Assembly (NCBI GenBank): GCA_900320235.1
Contig: ONRO01000306.1
Span: 1 to 17,331, forward strand
Direction of reading: 5' to 3'
Source of the DNA: an uncultured Eubacteriales bacterium
GTDB lineage: Bacteria; Bacillota; Clostridia; Oscillospirales; Acutalibacteraceae
DNA: 17,331 bases
Of the stretch, positions 6,191-14,891 are shown one piece after another (position 1 is the stretch's first letter; every line of letters begins with the position of its first letter). The notes below the pieces were generated by a model. The model did no database searches. It was not told the origin of the DNA and worked only from the letters and a program-made list of their open reading frames with translations. Position numbers and translations under genes: made by a program.

Positions 6191-8059
6191 ATGACAGAAG
6201 ATAATATTTTGAACAGAATAAATTCTCCGTCTGATCTCAAAAAGCTCAGTACGGATGAACTATATGAATTGTCTGACGAGATCAGAGAAGAAATAATGAC
6301 AGTTGTCTCAAATAATGGAGGACATCTTGCATCAAATCTCGGAGTAGTAGAGCTTACAGTTGCTATTCATAGTGTATTTAATACTCCGAAGGATAAGATA
6401 GTATGGGATGTGGGGCATCAGAGTTATACACATAAAATACTGACAGGCAGACTTGATGAATTGAAAACAATCAGAACTGAAAACGGTTTGTCAGGCTTTC
6501 CGAAAAGAAATGAAAGTGAATATGACTGTTTCGATACAGGACATAGCAGTACATCTGTATCAGCAGCATTTGGTATTTCGTGTGCCGGAACAATAATAAA
6601 TGATAAATACTATACAATAGCAGTGATAGGAGATGGCGCACTTTCAGGCGGACTTGCACTTGAAGCATTGAACAGTGCAGGAAAATCAAAAGAAAACCTT
6701 ATAGTAATTCTTAATGACAATAAAATGTCTATTTCAAAGAATGTAGGTTCAATGGCAAAGCATCTGACAAAGATAAGGATACAGCCTTCGTATCTTGATG
6801 CCAAAAGCAGGGTTCATAAACATCTAAAAAAGATTCCGGGTATAGGTCAGGGGCTTGCAAGGGGAATGAGTCGCCTGAAAAACTGGATCAGAATAAATTT
6901 TTTCGGACATCAGAAGAATATGTTTGAACAACTTGGATTCAAATATTATGGTCCGCTTGACGGACATGATATAGATCAGCTCAGGACGGCAATGAGAGCA
7001 GCCAAACGTTCAAGAGGACCGGTGATGCTTCACGTTTGTACCAAAAAAGGAAAGGGTTATGAATATGCTGAGAAAAACCCGAATGTATTTCACGGTATTT
7101 CTGCATTTGATATAGAAACAGGAGAACCCAAAAGCTCATCATTAGGCTATTCTGATGTTTTTGGAGAATATATGTGTGAGCGTGCCAGAACAGATAAGAA
7201 ATTATGCGCAATAACAGCGGCAATGGCAATGGGAACGGGACTTAGTGAATTTGCAAAAAAATATAAAACCAGATTTTTTGATGTCGGAATTGCGGAGGAA
7301 CATGCTGTTACATTTGCCTGTGGTCTTGCTGCCGGAAATGCTACTCCGGTATTTGCTGTATATTCGACATTTCTGCAGCGCAGCTATGATCAGATACTGC
7401 ATGATGCATCCCTTCAGAATCTTCATATAGTACTTGCAATAGACAGGGCAGGAATAGTAGGTGAGGACGGAGAAACTCATCAGGGAATATTTGATACAGC
7501 ATTCTTGAATACTATTCCGGGAATAACAGTATTTGCTCCTTCTTCGTTCCACGAACTTGATACTATGCTGGATACGGCAATATACAGGACAAAAGGTGTA
7601 GTCGCAGTAAGATATCCCAGAGGGGGAGAGCTTTATATTCCTGAGGATTATAAATATGACGGAGAAGACTATACATTTTATGGCAATAAATTTGCTGATA
7701 CAGTTATAGTGACATATGGAAGAGTATTTTCCTTTGCCTGCGAAGCAGTGAGAAAACTTAACTCTGAGGGAACCAATGTCAGTGTATTAAAACTCAATAA
7801 GATCAAGCCGTTGCCGGAGAGTGCTGTACAGAAGATTTCAGGATGCAGGAATTGTTTTTTCTTTGAAGAAGGAATAGAATCAGGCGGAATTGGACAGAGC
7901 TTCGGATTGATGCTCTATGAAAACGGATTTGAAGGCCAATTCAGGCTTAATGCTATAAAAGATTATGTTCATCAGGCAAAGGTGAATTCAGCACTTCACA
8001 GGCTTGGGCTGGACGCGGATGGAATCTATGATATTGTCACAGATTCACTTAAGAAATAA
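6191..8059 (+). CDS. dxs: 1-deoxy-D-xylulose-5-phosphate synthase
   Basis: Dxs condenses pyruvate and glyceraldehyde 3-phosphate with thiamine diphosphate, the first and usually rate-controlling step of the MEP pathway to IPP and DMAPP. The 622 residues match the family length. Landmarks are GGHLASNLG with His45, VWDVGHQSYTHKILTGR (71-87), the ThDP/Mg motif GDGALSGGLALEALN to NDN (147-177), GPLDGHD (254-260), the catalytic Glu in DVGIAEEHAV (364-373), YSTFLQRSYDQ (391-401), and a C-terminal transketolase domain (from about 490). The GGAGA site at 6180-6184 is 6 nt before the ATG. With the upstream ispA this supplies precursors for undecaprenyl carriers and quinone-type lipids. A candidate regulatory leader precedes it. 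Confidence 0.97.
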   Translation: MTEDNILNRINSPSDLKKLSTDELYELSDEIREEIMTVVSNNGGHLASNLGVVELTVAIHSVFNTPKDKIVWDVGHQSYTHKILTGRLDELKTIRTENGLSGFPKRNESEYDCFDTGHSSTSVSAAFGISCAGTIINDKYYTIAVIGDGALSGGLALEALNSAGKSKENLIVILNDNKMSISKNVGSMAKHLTKIRIQPSYLDAKSRVHKHLKKIPGIGQGLARGMSRLKNWIRINFFGHQKNMFEQLGFKYYGPLDGHDIDQLRTAMRAAKRSRGPVMLHVCTKKGKGYEYAEKNPNVFHGISAFDIETGEPKSSSLGYSDVFGEYMCERARTDKKLCAITAAMAMGTGLSEFAKKYKTRFFDVGIAEEHAVTFACGLAAGNATPVFAVYSTFLQRSYDQILHDASLQNLHIVLAIDRAGIVGEDGETHQGIFDTAFLNTIPGITVFAPSSFHELDTMLDTAIYRTKGVVAVRYPRGGELYIPEDYKYDGEDYTFYGNKFADTVIVTYGRVFSFACEAVRKLNSEGTNVSVLKLNKIKPLPESAVQKISGCRNCFFFEEGIESGGIGQSFGLMLYENGFEGQFRLNAIKDYVHQAKVNSALHRLGLDADGIYDIVTDSLKK

Positions 8060-8108
8060 GTAACAGAGCCTCTCCATATAACTAAATCAAAAACGGAGTG
8101 ATTTCAGT

Positions 8109-8918
8109 ATGTCAGATAAAAAAAGACTTGATGTTCTTGTATATGAAGCCGGACTTGCAGAAAGCAGGGAAAAAGCAAAGGCTCTTATCATGGCAGGCGT
8201 GATCTATGTTGATAATCAGAAATCTGACAAACCGGGAACAACTTATCCTGAAACTGTAAATATTGAGCTAAGAGGAAACAAGCTGAAATATGCAAGCCGT
8301 GGAGGATTAAAACTTGAGAAAGCTCTGAAGGTGTTTCCGATAGATCTTAATAATAAAATAACAATGGATATAGGCGCATCACATGGCGGCTTTACAGACT
8401 GTATGCTTCAGAACGGTGCCAGAAAAGTCTATTCGGTAGATGTCGGATATGGTCAGCTTGTCTGGAAACTCAGAAACGATGAAAGAGTAGTCAATCTTGA
8501 GCGTACAAATGTCAGATATATTACAAAAGAACAGGTCCCTGATGAATTGGATTTTTTCAGTGTTGATGTAAGCTTTATTTCTCTTTGTCTTGTACTTCCT
8601 GCAGCACGTCCGCTGCTAAAAGACGGTGGTCAGGCAGTTGCCCTGATCAAGCCTCAGTTTGAAGCTGGCAGAGAAAATGTAGGTAAAAAAGGAGTTGTAA
8701 GAGATAAAAAGATACATATAGATGTAATAAAGAAAATATATGATTTTTGTCTTGAAAATGGATTCAGTGTACTGGATCTTGATTATTCTCCGATCAAAGG
8801 ACCTGAAGGAAATATCGAATATCTCATTTACATAGAAAAATCAGATTCTCCGGTATCTGAAAAGCAAATTGATATAGAATCTGTCGTAGCTCAGTCACAC
8901 GGTGAGCTTGACAAATAA
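8109..8918 (+). CDS. tlyA: TlyA family rRNA (cytidine-2'-O)-methyltransferase
   Basis: TlyA proteins 2'-O-methylate rRNA; the old name haemolysin is historical. The 269 residues have an N-terminal S4 RNA-binding domain (about 5-63, RLDVLVYEAGLAESREKAK), the SRGGLKLEKAL linker (63-73), and an FtsJ-like Rossmann methyltransferase with SAM motif DIGASHGGFTD (87-97). A plausible K-D-K-E tetrad is Lys68, Asp153 (SVDVSF), Lys181 (LIKPQFE) and Glu237 (GNIEYL). The ATG at 8109 has a GGAG site (8095-8098) at somewhat long spacing (10 nt). It lies between dxs and nadK, as in related Firmicutes clusters. Target nucleotides in this host are not deducible. Confidence 0.93.
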   Translation: MSDKKRLDVLVYEAGLAESREKAKALIMAGVIYVDNQKSDKPGTTYPETVNIELRGNKLKYASRGGLKLEKALKVFPIDLNNKITMDIGASHGGFTDCMLQNGARKVYSVDVGYGQLVWKLRNDERVVNLERTNVRYITKEQVPDELDFFSVDVSFISLCLVLPAARPLLKDGGQAVALIKPQFEAGRENVGKKGVVRDKKIHIDVIKKIYDFCLENGFSVLDLDYSPIKGPEGNIEYLIYIEKSDSPVSEKQIDIESVVAQSHGELDK

Positions 8919-8934
8919 AAATGGTGAATAAAGT

Positions 8935-9801
8935 ATGCGGAATATTGAAAAGATAGCATTGATACCAAATCTTACAAAAAAGGGTGCATATGCCTGTTCA
9001 CTGAGTACAATAGGAATACTCCACAGATGTGGCATAAAGATCAATATGCCCCGTAAGGTGATGGAAAAGTACAAGGATCTTAATGTCAGTTTTTATGACG
9101 ATACAGACAGCCTGATAGAAAATTCTGATATGGTGTTGACAATCGGAGGAGACGGAACAATCATTCATGCAGCAAGACATGCCTCACCTTTGAAAAAACC
9201 GCTTCTAGGAATAAACATGGGAAGACTTGGATTTGTTGCAGGACTGGAGCCTGACGAGCTGAATATGCTTTGCAGACTTAAAAGCGGTGATTATTCGACT
9301 GAAAACAGAATGATGCTTAAAATTGTACATAGAACATCAAATGAAAGAACAGAATATTATTCAATCAACGATGCGGTAATATCAAGAGGTTCACTGTCAA
9401 GGCTGATAGATATTGATGTTTCATTAGATACTGATTATATTTGTCATTATCGCAGCGACGGACTGATATTATCTACTCCCACAGGTTCGAGTGCATATTC
9501 GCTTGCAGCAGGTGGTCCGGTAGTAGAACCGACAATGAAATGTATTGTAATGACACCGATTTGTCCGCATTCATTGTTCGGACGTTCAGTAATATTCAGT
9601 CATCATTCAGAGCTTGTAGTAAATGCTTCATGCGATGATGATACCCAGGTATTTCTTACAATTGACGGAGCAAAGACTGTTATTGTTAATAAAGAGGACA
9701 GGATAACAGTAACTTCATCAGAACTAGGTGCGGAATTCATAGTTCTTAAAGAAAAATCATTTTACAGAGTATTGAATGATAAATTTGCTGAGAAGAGGTA
9801 A
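8935..9801 (+). CDS. nadK: NAD(+) kinase
   Basis: NadK phosphorylates NAD to NADP, feeding among others the NADPH-dependent MEP pathway. The 288 residues have GGDGT (71-75) with the catalytic Asp, the GINMGRLGF segment (92-100), the nucleotide-binding SINDAVISRG (143-152), SDGLILSTPTGSSAYSLAAGGP (174-195 region) and a family-like length. The ATG at 8935 has a GGTGA site (8923-8927) 7 nt upstream, and the gene starts 16 nt after the tlyA stop. The argR gene starts 5 nt after its end, so all three are very likely co-transcribed. Confidence 0.95.
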   Translation: MRNIEKIALIPNLTKKGAYACSLSTIGILHRCGIKINMPRKVMEKYKDLNVSFYDDTDSLIENSDMVLTIGGDGTIIHAARHASPLKKPLLGINMGRLGFVAGLEPDELNMLCRLKSGDYSTENRMMLKIVHRTSNERTEYYSINDAVISRGSLSRLIDIDVSLDTDYICHYRSDGLILSTPTGSSAYSLAAGGPVVEPTMKCIVMTPICPHSLFGRSVIFSHHSELVVNASCDDDTQVFLTIDGAKTVIVNKEDRITVTSSELGAEFIVLKEKSFYRVLNDKFAEKR

Positions 9802-9806
9802 AACGA

Positions 9807-10280
9807 ATGAAAACGCTTAGACAGGCAAAAATACTTGAATTGATAAGAAACAATAGTATAGAAACACAGTCAGATCTTCTGGAAATGCTCAGGAAAGACG
9901 GCTTTAATGTTACACAGGCCACTGTATCCAGAGATATAAAGGAGATGAGGCTGATCAAGGTACTTGATCATAACGGAACATATAAATATGCATATGATAC
10001 TGTATCAAGCAGTGAAGAAATGTCGAATTCATATTTGTTTACAACAGCAGTAGTGAATATCGAATATGCACATAATCTTGTTGTAATCAAGACAGGAACA
10101 GGTATGGCTCAGGCAGTTTGTGCAGATCTGGATTCTATACATCGTCCAGGTGTAATAGGCTCTATTGCAGGAGATGATACAATTTTTGTTGCAACAAGAA
10201 ATGATTCTGCCGCATCTAATCTTGCAGCAGATCTGAAAAAACTAATGACAGGCAGAGAACCAGGTCTGCAGATTCATTGA
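9807..10280 (+). CDS. argR: Arginine repressor ArgR/AhrC
   Basis: This is a hexameric arginine-responsive regulator of arginine synthesis and breakdown. The 157 residues have an N-terminal winged helix-turn-helix (about 1-70, FNVTQATVSRDIKEMRLIKV with the SR pair at 41-42) and a C-terminal oligomerisation and arginine-binding domain (about 78-150, GTGMAQAVCADLD and GSIAGDDTIFVATR at 118-131). The paired Asp residues at 123-124 are the usual arginine ligands. An AGAGGT site overlapping the nadK end (9794-9799) lies 7 nt before the ATG. The position upstream of recN matches the ahrC-recN arrangement in Firmicutes. No arginine-biosynthesis genes are in the window, so its targets are elsewhere. 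Confidence 0.96.
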   Translation: MKTLRQAKILELIRNNSIETQSDLLEMLRKDGFNVTQATVSRDIKEMRLIKVLDHNGTYKYAYDTVSSSEEMSNSYLFTTAVVNIEYAHNLVVIKTGTGMAQAVCADLDSIHRPGVIGSIAGDDTIFVATRNDSAASNLAADLKKLMTGREPGLQIH

Positions 10281-10338
10281 TCCTTTATCAGCAAAGAATA
10301 AACTTATGTCTGATTAATACTTGAAACGGAGGCAATAT

Positions 10339-12015
10339 ATGCTTAAAAATTTATACATAGAAAATATTGCTGTAATTGAAAAAACAAATATTGATTTTTC
10401 AGATGGTCTGAATATTCTGACCGGTGAAACAGGTGCCGGAAAGTCCATTGTAATAGACTCAATAAATGCAATACTTGGCAGCCGTACATCAAAGGATCTT
10501 ATCAGAAATGGTGCAGAGAATGCCTTTGTAAGCGCAGAATTTCAGGAACTTTCGGAAAGCGCTGTTTCAGTACTTGAAGAACTTGGCTATGAAAAAGAAG
10601 AAGATGGTTCTGTACTTGTACAAAGAGAATTATCTCTCAGCGGCAAAGGAAAATGTCGGATAAACGGCAGACCGGCGGCAGTAAGTACATTGAGAGCACT
10701 TGGTGAACAGCTGATAGATATACATGGTCAGCATGCCAGTTATGAGCTGATGACACCGGAACTTCATATTACATATATTGATAAACTCGGTGAGCTTGAA
10801 GGTGACCTTGCAGAATATCGTGCAGCTTACCATGAATATACAAAACTGCGCAATGAGCTGAATAAAGCAAATGTTGACGAAGGTGAACGGGCAAGACGAA
10901 TAGATTTATTGTCATATCAGGTAAATGAACTTGAGCAGGCAGATTTTTATGTCGGTGAATATGAAGATCTTACTGACCGAAGACAGATAATCGAAAATAA
11001 GGAAAAAATAGCCTCAGCACTTAATCAGGCACATGAATTGCTCGGAGGAAGTGAAGATACAGACGGAGCAGTACAGCAGCTTGAATATGCATGTGACAGT
11101 CTTGAATCAATAATTGATTGTATGCCGGAAACAGATTCTGTTGCAAAGCGATTGAGGAATGCTGTTTATGAGCTTGAGGATTGCCGCGACGAGCTATTGT
11201 CGATGTATGATGCTGCAGATTCAGAAGGAGACAGCCTTGAAGAAATAGAAGACAGGCTTGATCTGATATATACTCTTGGCAAAAAGTACGGCAGCACAAT
11301 CGAGGAAATGCTTGATTTTCTTGATAAAGCGAGAAACGAGCTTGAATACCTTGAAAAGATAGATGAAAACAAAGAAGAACTGATTCGTTTATGTAAGAAA
11401 TCAGAGCAGAAGGCAAAGCAGCTTGCAGAAGAATTATCGAACAAACGAAAGGCAGCAGCAAGGGAGTTTTCTGAATCTGTCAGAAGAGAGATGACATATC
11501 TTGATATGCCTAATGTAGAATTGATCATTAAGATTGATCCATGTCAGCTTAATTCAAATGGTTGTGATAATGTTGAAATACTGATTTCGACAAATCCCGG
11601 TGAAGTACCAAAGCCAGTTGCAAAAATAGCATCGGGCGGTGAACTTTCAAGAATGATGCTTGCAATTAAAAATGTTCTTGCTGATAAAGATAATATAGAT
11701 ACTCTTATCTTTGATGAGGTCGATACCGGAATCAGTGGAAGTGCAGCACAGAAAGTAGGCCTGAAGCTCAAAGAGGTATCTTCAAGCAGACAGGTTCTTT
11801 GTGTAACTCATCTTGCACAGATCGCAGCTCTTGCAGACAGTCACTATAAAATCAGAAAAAGTGTTGAAAACGGCAAGACCTTTACGGAAGTTAATACTCT
11901 GGATCATACCGGAAGACGAGACGAGCTTGCAAGGATAATCGGAGGAGTGGAGATAACCAAAGCAACTCTGGATTATGCTGAAGAGATGCTTTCGGCAGCC
12001 GGTAATGAGAAGTAA
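10339..12015 (+). CDS. recN: DNA repair protein RecN
   Basis: RecN is an SMC-like ATPase that gathers broken DNA ends early in double-strand-break repair. The 558 residues have Walker A GETGAGKS (29-36), the family segment IDIHGQHASYEL after it, two acidic/helical coiled-coil arms (about 145-385) joined by a hinge, the ABC signature ASGGELSRM (431-439), Walker B TLIFDEVDTGISG (455-467), and the His-loop VTHLAQIAA. The start is ATG 10339, with a CGGAGG site (10327-10332) 6 nt upstream; the upstream TTG at 10321 would place that ribosome site inside the gene and is rejected. No LexA-type box was spotted in the 58-nt gap after argR, so it is probably transcribed with argR. Confidence 0.97.
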   Translation: MLKNLYIENIAVIEKTNIDFSDGLNILTGETGAGKSIVIDSINAILGSRTSKDLIRNGAENAFVSAEFQELSESAVSVLEELGYEKEEDGSVLVQRELSLSGKGKCRINGRPAAVSTLRALGEQLIDIHGQHASYELMTPELHITYIDKLGELEGDLAEYRAAYHEYTKLRNELNKANVDEGERARRIDLLSYQVNELEQADFYVGEYEDLTDRRQIIENKEKIASALNQAHELLGGSEDTDGAVQQLEYACDSLESIIDCMPETDSVAKRLRNAVYELEDCRDELLSMYDAADSEGDSLEEIEDRLDLIYTLGKKYGSTIEEMLDFLDKARNELEYLEKIDENKEELIRLCKKSEQKAKQLAEELSNKRKAAAREFSESVRREMTYLDMPNVELIIKIDPCQLNSNGCDNVEILISTNPGEVPKPVAKIASGGELSRMMLAIKNVLADKDNIDTLIFDEVDTGISGSAAQKVGLKLKEVSSSRQVLCVTHLAQIAALADSHYKIRKSVENGKTFTEVNTLDHTGRRDELARIIGGVEITKATLDYAEEMLSAAGNEK

Positions 12016-12141
12016 TAATAATTTCCTTCGGTTAATTATCCGGATACATTATAAGAATAATATTAAATGTAAATTATGCAGAAAAATCTGCAAATCATCG
12101 AATCATCAGTGTTTACTGATTGAAAAAAAGGAGATATAAAA
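12016..12141 (+). promoter_or_regulatory. 126-nt spacer with two short hairpins; possible regulatory leader of the HIT gene
   Basis: Two perfect 6-bp hairpins with four-base loops occur here: TGCAGA-AAAA-TCTGCA (12077-12092) and ATCAGT-GTTT-ACTGAT (12105-12120). Neither is followed by a T-run, so they are not standard terminators. A TATAAG at 12050-12055 could be a -10 element, but no convincing -35 sits 16-18 nt before it. The spacer ends in the AGGAG ribosome site of the next gene (12129-12133). This probably marks the boundary between the recN operon and the next unit, but the evidence is weak. Confidence 0.25.
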
Positions 12142-12483
12142 ATGGATTGTTTATTTTGCAGTATAATCAAAGGTGATATTCCTTCAGCAAAGGTTTATGA
12201 GGATGAAACAGTATATGCTTTCAAGGATATTAATCCCATGGCACCTGTTCATGTTCTTATTGTACCGAAAGAACATATTTCGTCAATGAATGATGTAACA
12301 GCTGAAAACAGTGCAGTTATCGCACATATATATGAGGTTGCAGCAAAGCTTGCGAAAGAGCTTGGTATTGCAGAGAGCGGATTCAGAGTGGTATCAAACT
12401 GCGGTGCAGACGGTGGTCAGACAGTATTCCATCTTCACTTCCATCTTCTTGGCGGAAAAAAGCTGAATGTTGAGATGTGCTGA
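12142..12483 (+). CDS. HIT family (HinT-like) nucleotide-binding hydrolase
   Basis: A histidine-triad protein of 113 residues, the size of the HinT branch, whose members hydrolyse purine nucleotide phosphoramidates and acyl-adenylates. The N-terminal MDCLFCSIIKGDIP carries Cys3 and Cys6, found in zinc-binding HinT homologues. NPMAPVHVLIVPKEHI (31-46) is typical. The catalytic triad is HLHFH (His97, His99, His101), followed by LLGG. AGGAG at 12129-12133 is 8 nt before the ATG. It stands alone between two spacers, downstream of recN and upstream of comEC. The physiological substrate cannot be told from sequence. Confidence 0.95.
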   Translation: MDCLFCSIIKGDIPSAKVYEDETVYAFKDINPMAPVHVLIVPKEHISSMNDVTAENSAVIAHIYEVAAKLAKELGIAESGFRVVSNCGADGGQTVFHLHFHLLGGKKLNVEMC

Positions 12484-12593
12484 TTTTTTCAGTGAAGCTG
12501 TGAACTGTTCTGGTTATGAAAAGATCAGAGCATAATTAATCGCTATGTTTGAATTTTGATAGTATTGTATCTAATTTACCGGAGGATATGACT

Positions 12594-14891
12594 ATGTTGC
12601 AGCCATTTGCAGTAATCGGATTTTCATTTTCAGCTGCATTAATGGCTGCATTTTTTATTGATGGAATAAGTCCTGAATACTTTGCTGTCTTTTTTCTTGT
12701 TTCAGCAGGTTTCTGCATTGCAATAAGGCCGCTAAGAAAAAAAGCATTTCTTCCGGCAGTATTTTTTTCTGCTTTTGCAGCAATAATTGTACTGATTATT
12801 TTCAATATCTCATCTGTGTCAGGTACAGATGTATTGATGGAAAATGAAGCTGTTGTAACCGGAACAATATGTGAGCTACCGTATGAAAGAAATAACAGGG
12901 TATATTATAAGCTTGAAACGTCTGAAATAGATTTTCCGGATTCTCCACAGCATACAAAGATACTTGTTTCGTCTTCTGAAGCATTGCGTGCGGATCTGTA
13001 TGATACAGTAAAAGCAAAGGTGAAATTCTATCCGAAGATTGGTTCAGACAGAAATTATGATATTGCAAAAGGCAATTATCTCAGAGGCAGTCTGCAGGTG
13101 TATTCAGATGTCGTTGTAACACATAATGAACAGAAGCCGTTATATTATTATGCTCTGATGCTCCGGAAGTCAATAATAGAACATATATATGATTATTTTG
13201 GAAAAGATGACGCAGCGTTCATTTCGGCATTGTTTATCGGTGATAAAACAGGCATTTCCTACGATGACTCAAAAGTATTCAGAAATGCCGGCATAACACA
13301 TATAATTGTTGCATCAGGATTTCATCTGGCAATAATTACAGGATTGATGTCTGCAATAATAATGTTTATTTTCAGGTGCAGAAAAAATATTGCATCACTT
13401 ATCTGTGTTCCTTTTGTTTTAGTTTATATGGCGGCTGCCGGTTTTACTCCATCAATTCTTCGTGCAGGAATAATGATGATCATCTATTTAGTGGGAAATT
13501 TCATATACAGTCAGGCTGATTCACTGAATTCACTTGGCATAGCTGTGTTGATAATATGCTTTTTGAATCCGTATTCTGTTTGCGATGCTGGTTTTCTGCT
13601 TTCAGTTTCTGCGACGCTTGGGATCATAATAATAAATACTCAGCTGAATGAAAAAGTGTATTCTTTGCTGCTCCCGAAAAAAAGCGGTAAGATCAGAAAC
13701 AGAATACTGTTATATCTGAAAGATCACAGTCAGAGAATAAAAACGATTATTTCAGTAATTACAGTTCCTGTATCAGCTATCATATTCACATTTCCTGTTA
13801 CTATACTGTTATTTAATTTTTTTGCACCGTACTCTCTGATAACAAATGTACTTGTTTATTTTGCAGCAACTATCTTGTTATGGACAGTTTTCATACTGAT
13901 AATAGCAGACATAAGTGTTATTTTTAGATTTTTAAAACTTCCTCTTATTTTTATATGTACTCTGTTGACAAGACATATTATAGAAGTTGCATCAAAAGTA
14001 TCAGAGCTTCCTTATGCGGGAATCAGGGCAACAGGAGAATATGTGCCGATAGTGTTTATTATTGTCATTGGAATAACAGTTTCATACCGGATATTAAAGA
14101 ATAACCGCAGAAGAAAAACACTGACGGTTTTTATTGTTTCGTCAGTTCTGCTTTTTACCATAGGAAATACAGCAGATATTATTATGAAGACAGGCAGCAC
14201 AAAGCTTTCACTTATTGATTCCGGAAAAGGTATTACTGCTGTACTAACTAAAGACAATGAAACAGCGGTGTTATACTGCGGAGGAAGCTATGAAAGAATA
14301 TCAAATGTAAATACATATTTAGAAGAAATATCCGCAGATGAGCTGTCATATATCCTTATGACAGATAATACGAATCAGTCCAGTGCATTCATTGAAGATA
14401 TTATGTCTGACAGGAAGATCAAAACTGTTCAGGTTTATAATGAAGAAAAATGCTACGAACGACTTCACAGGCTTATCGGAAATGCAGATAAGGTTATATA
14501 TTCAGATAAAAAGAATGGAGCAGTCAGGAAATACAGCTGTTGCGGAACAGAAATATCAGTTTTTAAAACTGAAAAAATAAATGCTGTCGGGTTTATTCTT
14601 AACGGAAAGCATTTTGTAATGATTTGTGGAAGTACGGATTGCACACTGCTTCCATCTGATTTCAGAGAATGTGATTATCTGATCATAAATGGAATTCTCA
14701 ATCATTCTGAAAAAATGAAAGCATCTGAAATAATCATTTCAGACAGTCCTTCTGCTGCACAGGAAGATATTGAAGCATTGAATATTGATGACAGCAGGAT
14801 TTATTATACTGCCGGATGCGGCAATATAGGAATCAGATCATATCCGGATGGTAATACAGAAATAAGGAGAGAAAAGTCTTGGCTAAATTGA
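12594..14891 (+). CDS. comEC: ComEC/Rec2 family DNA-uptake channel with degenerate metallo-beta-lactamase domain
   Basis: ComEC is the inner-membrane channel that carries single-stranded DNA into competent cells. The 765 residues start with about three membrane helices (5-75), then a DUF4131-like extracellular OB region (about 80-170), and the competence domain with many helices (about 190-515), including LFIGDKTGIS (about 213-222) and AGITHIIVASGFHLAII with SGFH at 241-244. The C-terminal domain (about 535-765) begins LSLIDSGKG in the manner of the family's MBL domain. However, the HxHxDH position reads TDNTNQSS (590-597), so the metal ligands are missing, and the later ligand segments are also absent. 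The start is ATG 12594, 8 nt after GGAGG (12581-12585); the TTG at 12549 would place that site inside the gene. It overlaps holA by 13 nt. Confidence 0.92.
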   Translation: MLQPFAVIGFSFSAALMAAFFIDGISPEYFAVFFLVSAGFCIAIRPLRKKAFLPAVFFSAFAAIIVLIIFNISSVSGTDVLMENEAVVTGTICELPYERNNRVYYKLETSEIDFPDSPQHTKILVSSSEALRADLYDTVKAKVKFYPKIGSDRNYDIAKGNYLRGSLQVYSDVVVTHNEQKPLYYYALMLRKSIIEHIYDYFGKDDAAFISALFIGDKTGISYDDSKVFRNAGITHIIVASGFHLAIITGLMSAIIMFIFRCRKNIASLICVPFVLVYMAAAGFTPSILRAGIMMIIYLVGNFIYSQADSLNSLGIAVLIICFLNPYSVCDAGFLLSVSATLGIIIINTQLNEKVYSLLLPKKSGKIRNRILLYLKDHSQRIKTIISVITVPVSAIIFTFPVTILLFNFFAPYSLITNVLVYFAATILLWTVFILIIADISVIFRFLKLPLIFICTLLTRHIIEVASKVSELPYAGIRATGEYVPIVFIIVIGITVSYRILKNNRRRKTLTVFIVSSVLLFTIGNTADIIMKTGSTKLSLIDSGKGITAVLTKDNETAVLYCGGSYERISNVNTYLEEISADELSYILMTDNTNQSSAFIEDIMSDRKIKTVQVYNEEKCYERLHRLIGNADKVIYSDKKNGAVRKYSCCGTEISVFKTEKINAVGFILNGKHFVMICGSTDCTLLPSDFRECDYLIINGILNHSEKMKASEIIISDSPSAAQEDIEALNIDDSRIYYTAGCGNIGIRSYPDGNTEIRREKSWLN

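Noticed and set aside
7202..7552. Antisense frame of 116 codons opposite dxs
   Set aside because: It covers the catalytic-glutamate region of dxs, which is clearly coding, and shows no independent translation signals.
11021..11528. Two overlapping antisense frames (120 and 146 codons) opposite recN
   Set aside because: Both sit within the recN coiled-coil coding region, and their low-complexity Ser/Leu/Phe composition mirrors Glu/Lys/Ala codons. They are shadows.
12549..12577. TTGAAT followed by TAATTT or TCTAAT as a comEC promoter
   Set aside because: The spacing is 15 nt for the better -10, and transcription would start inside the GGAGG site needed for the ATG at 12594.
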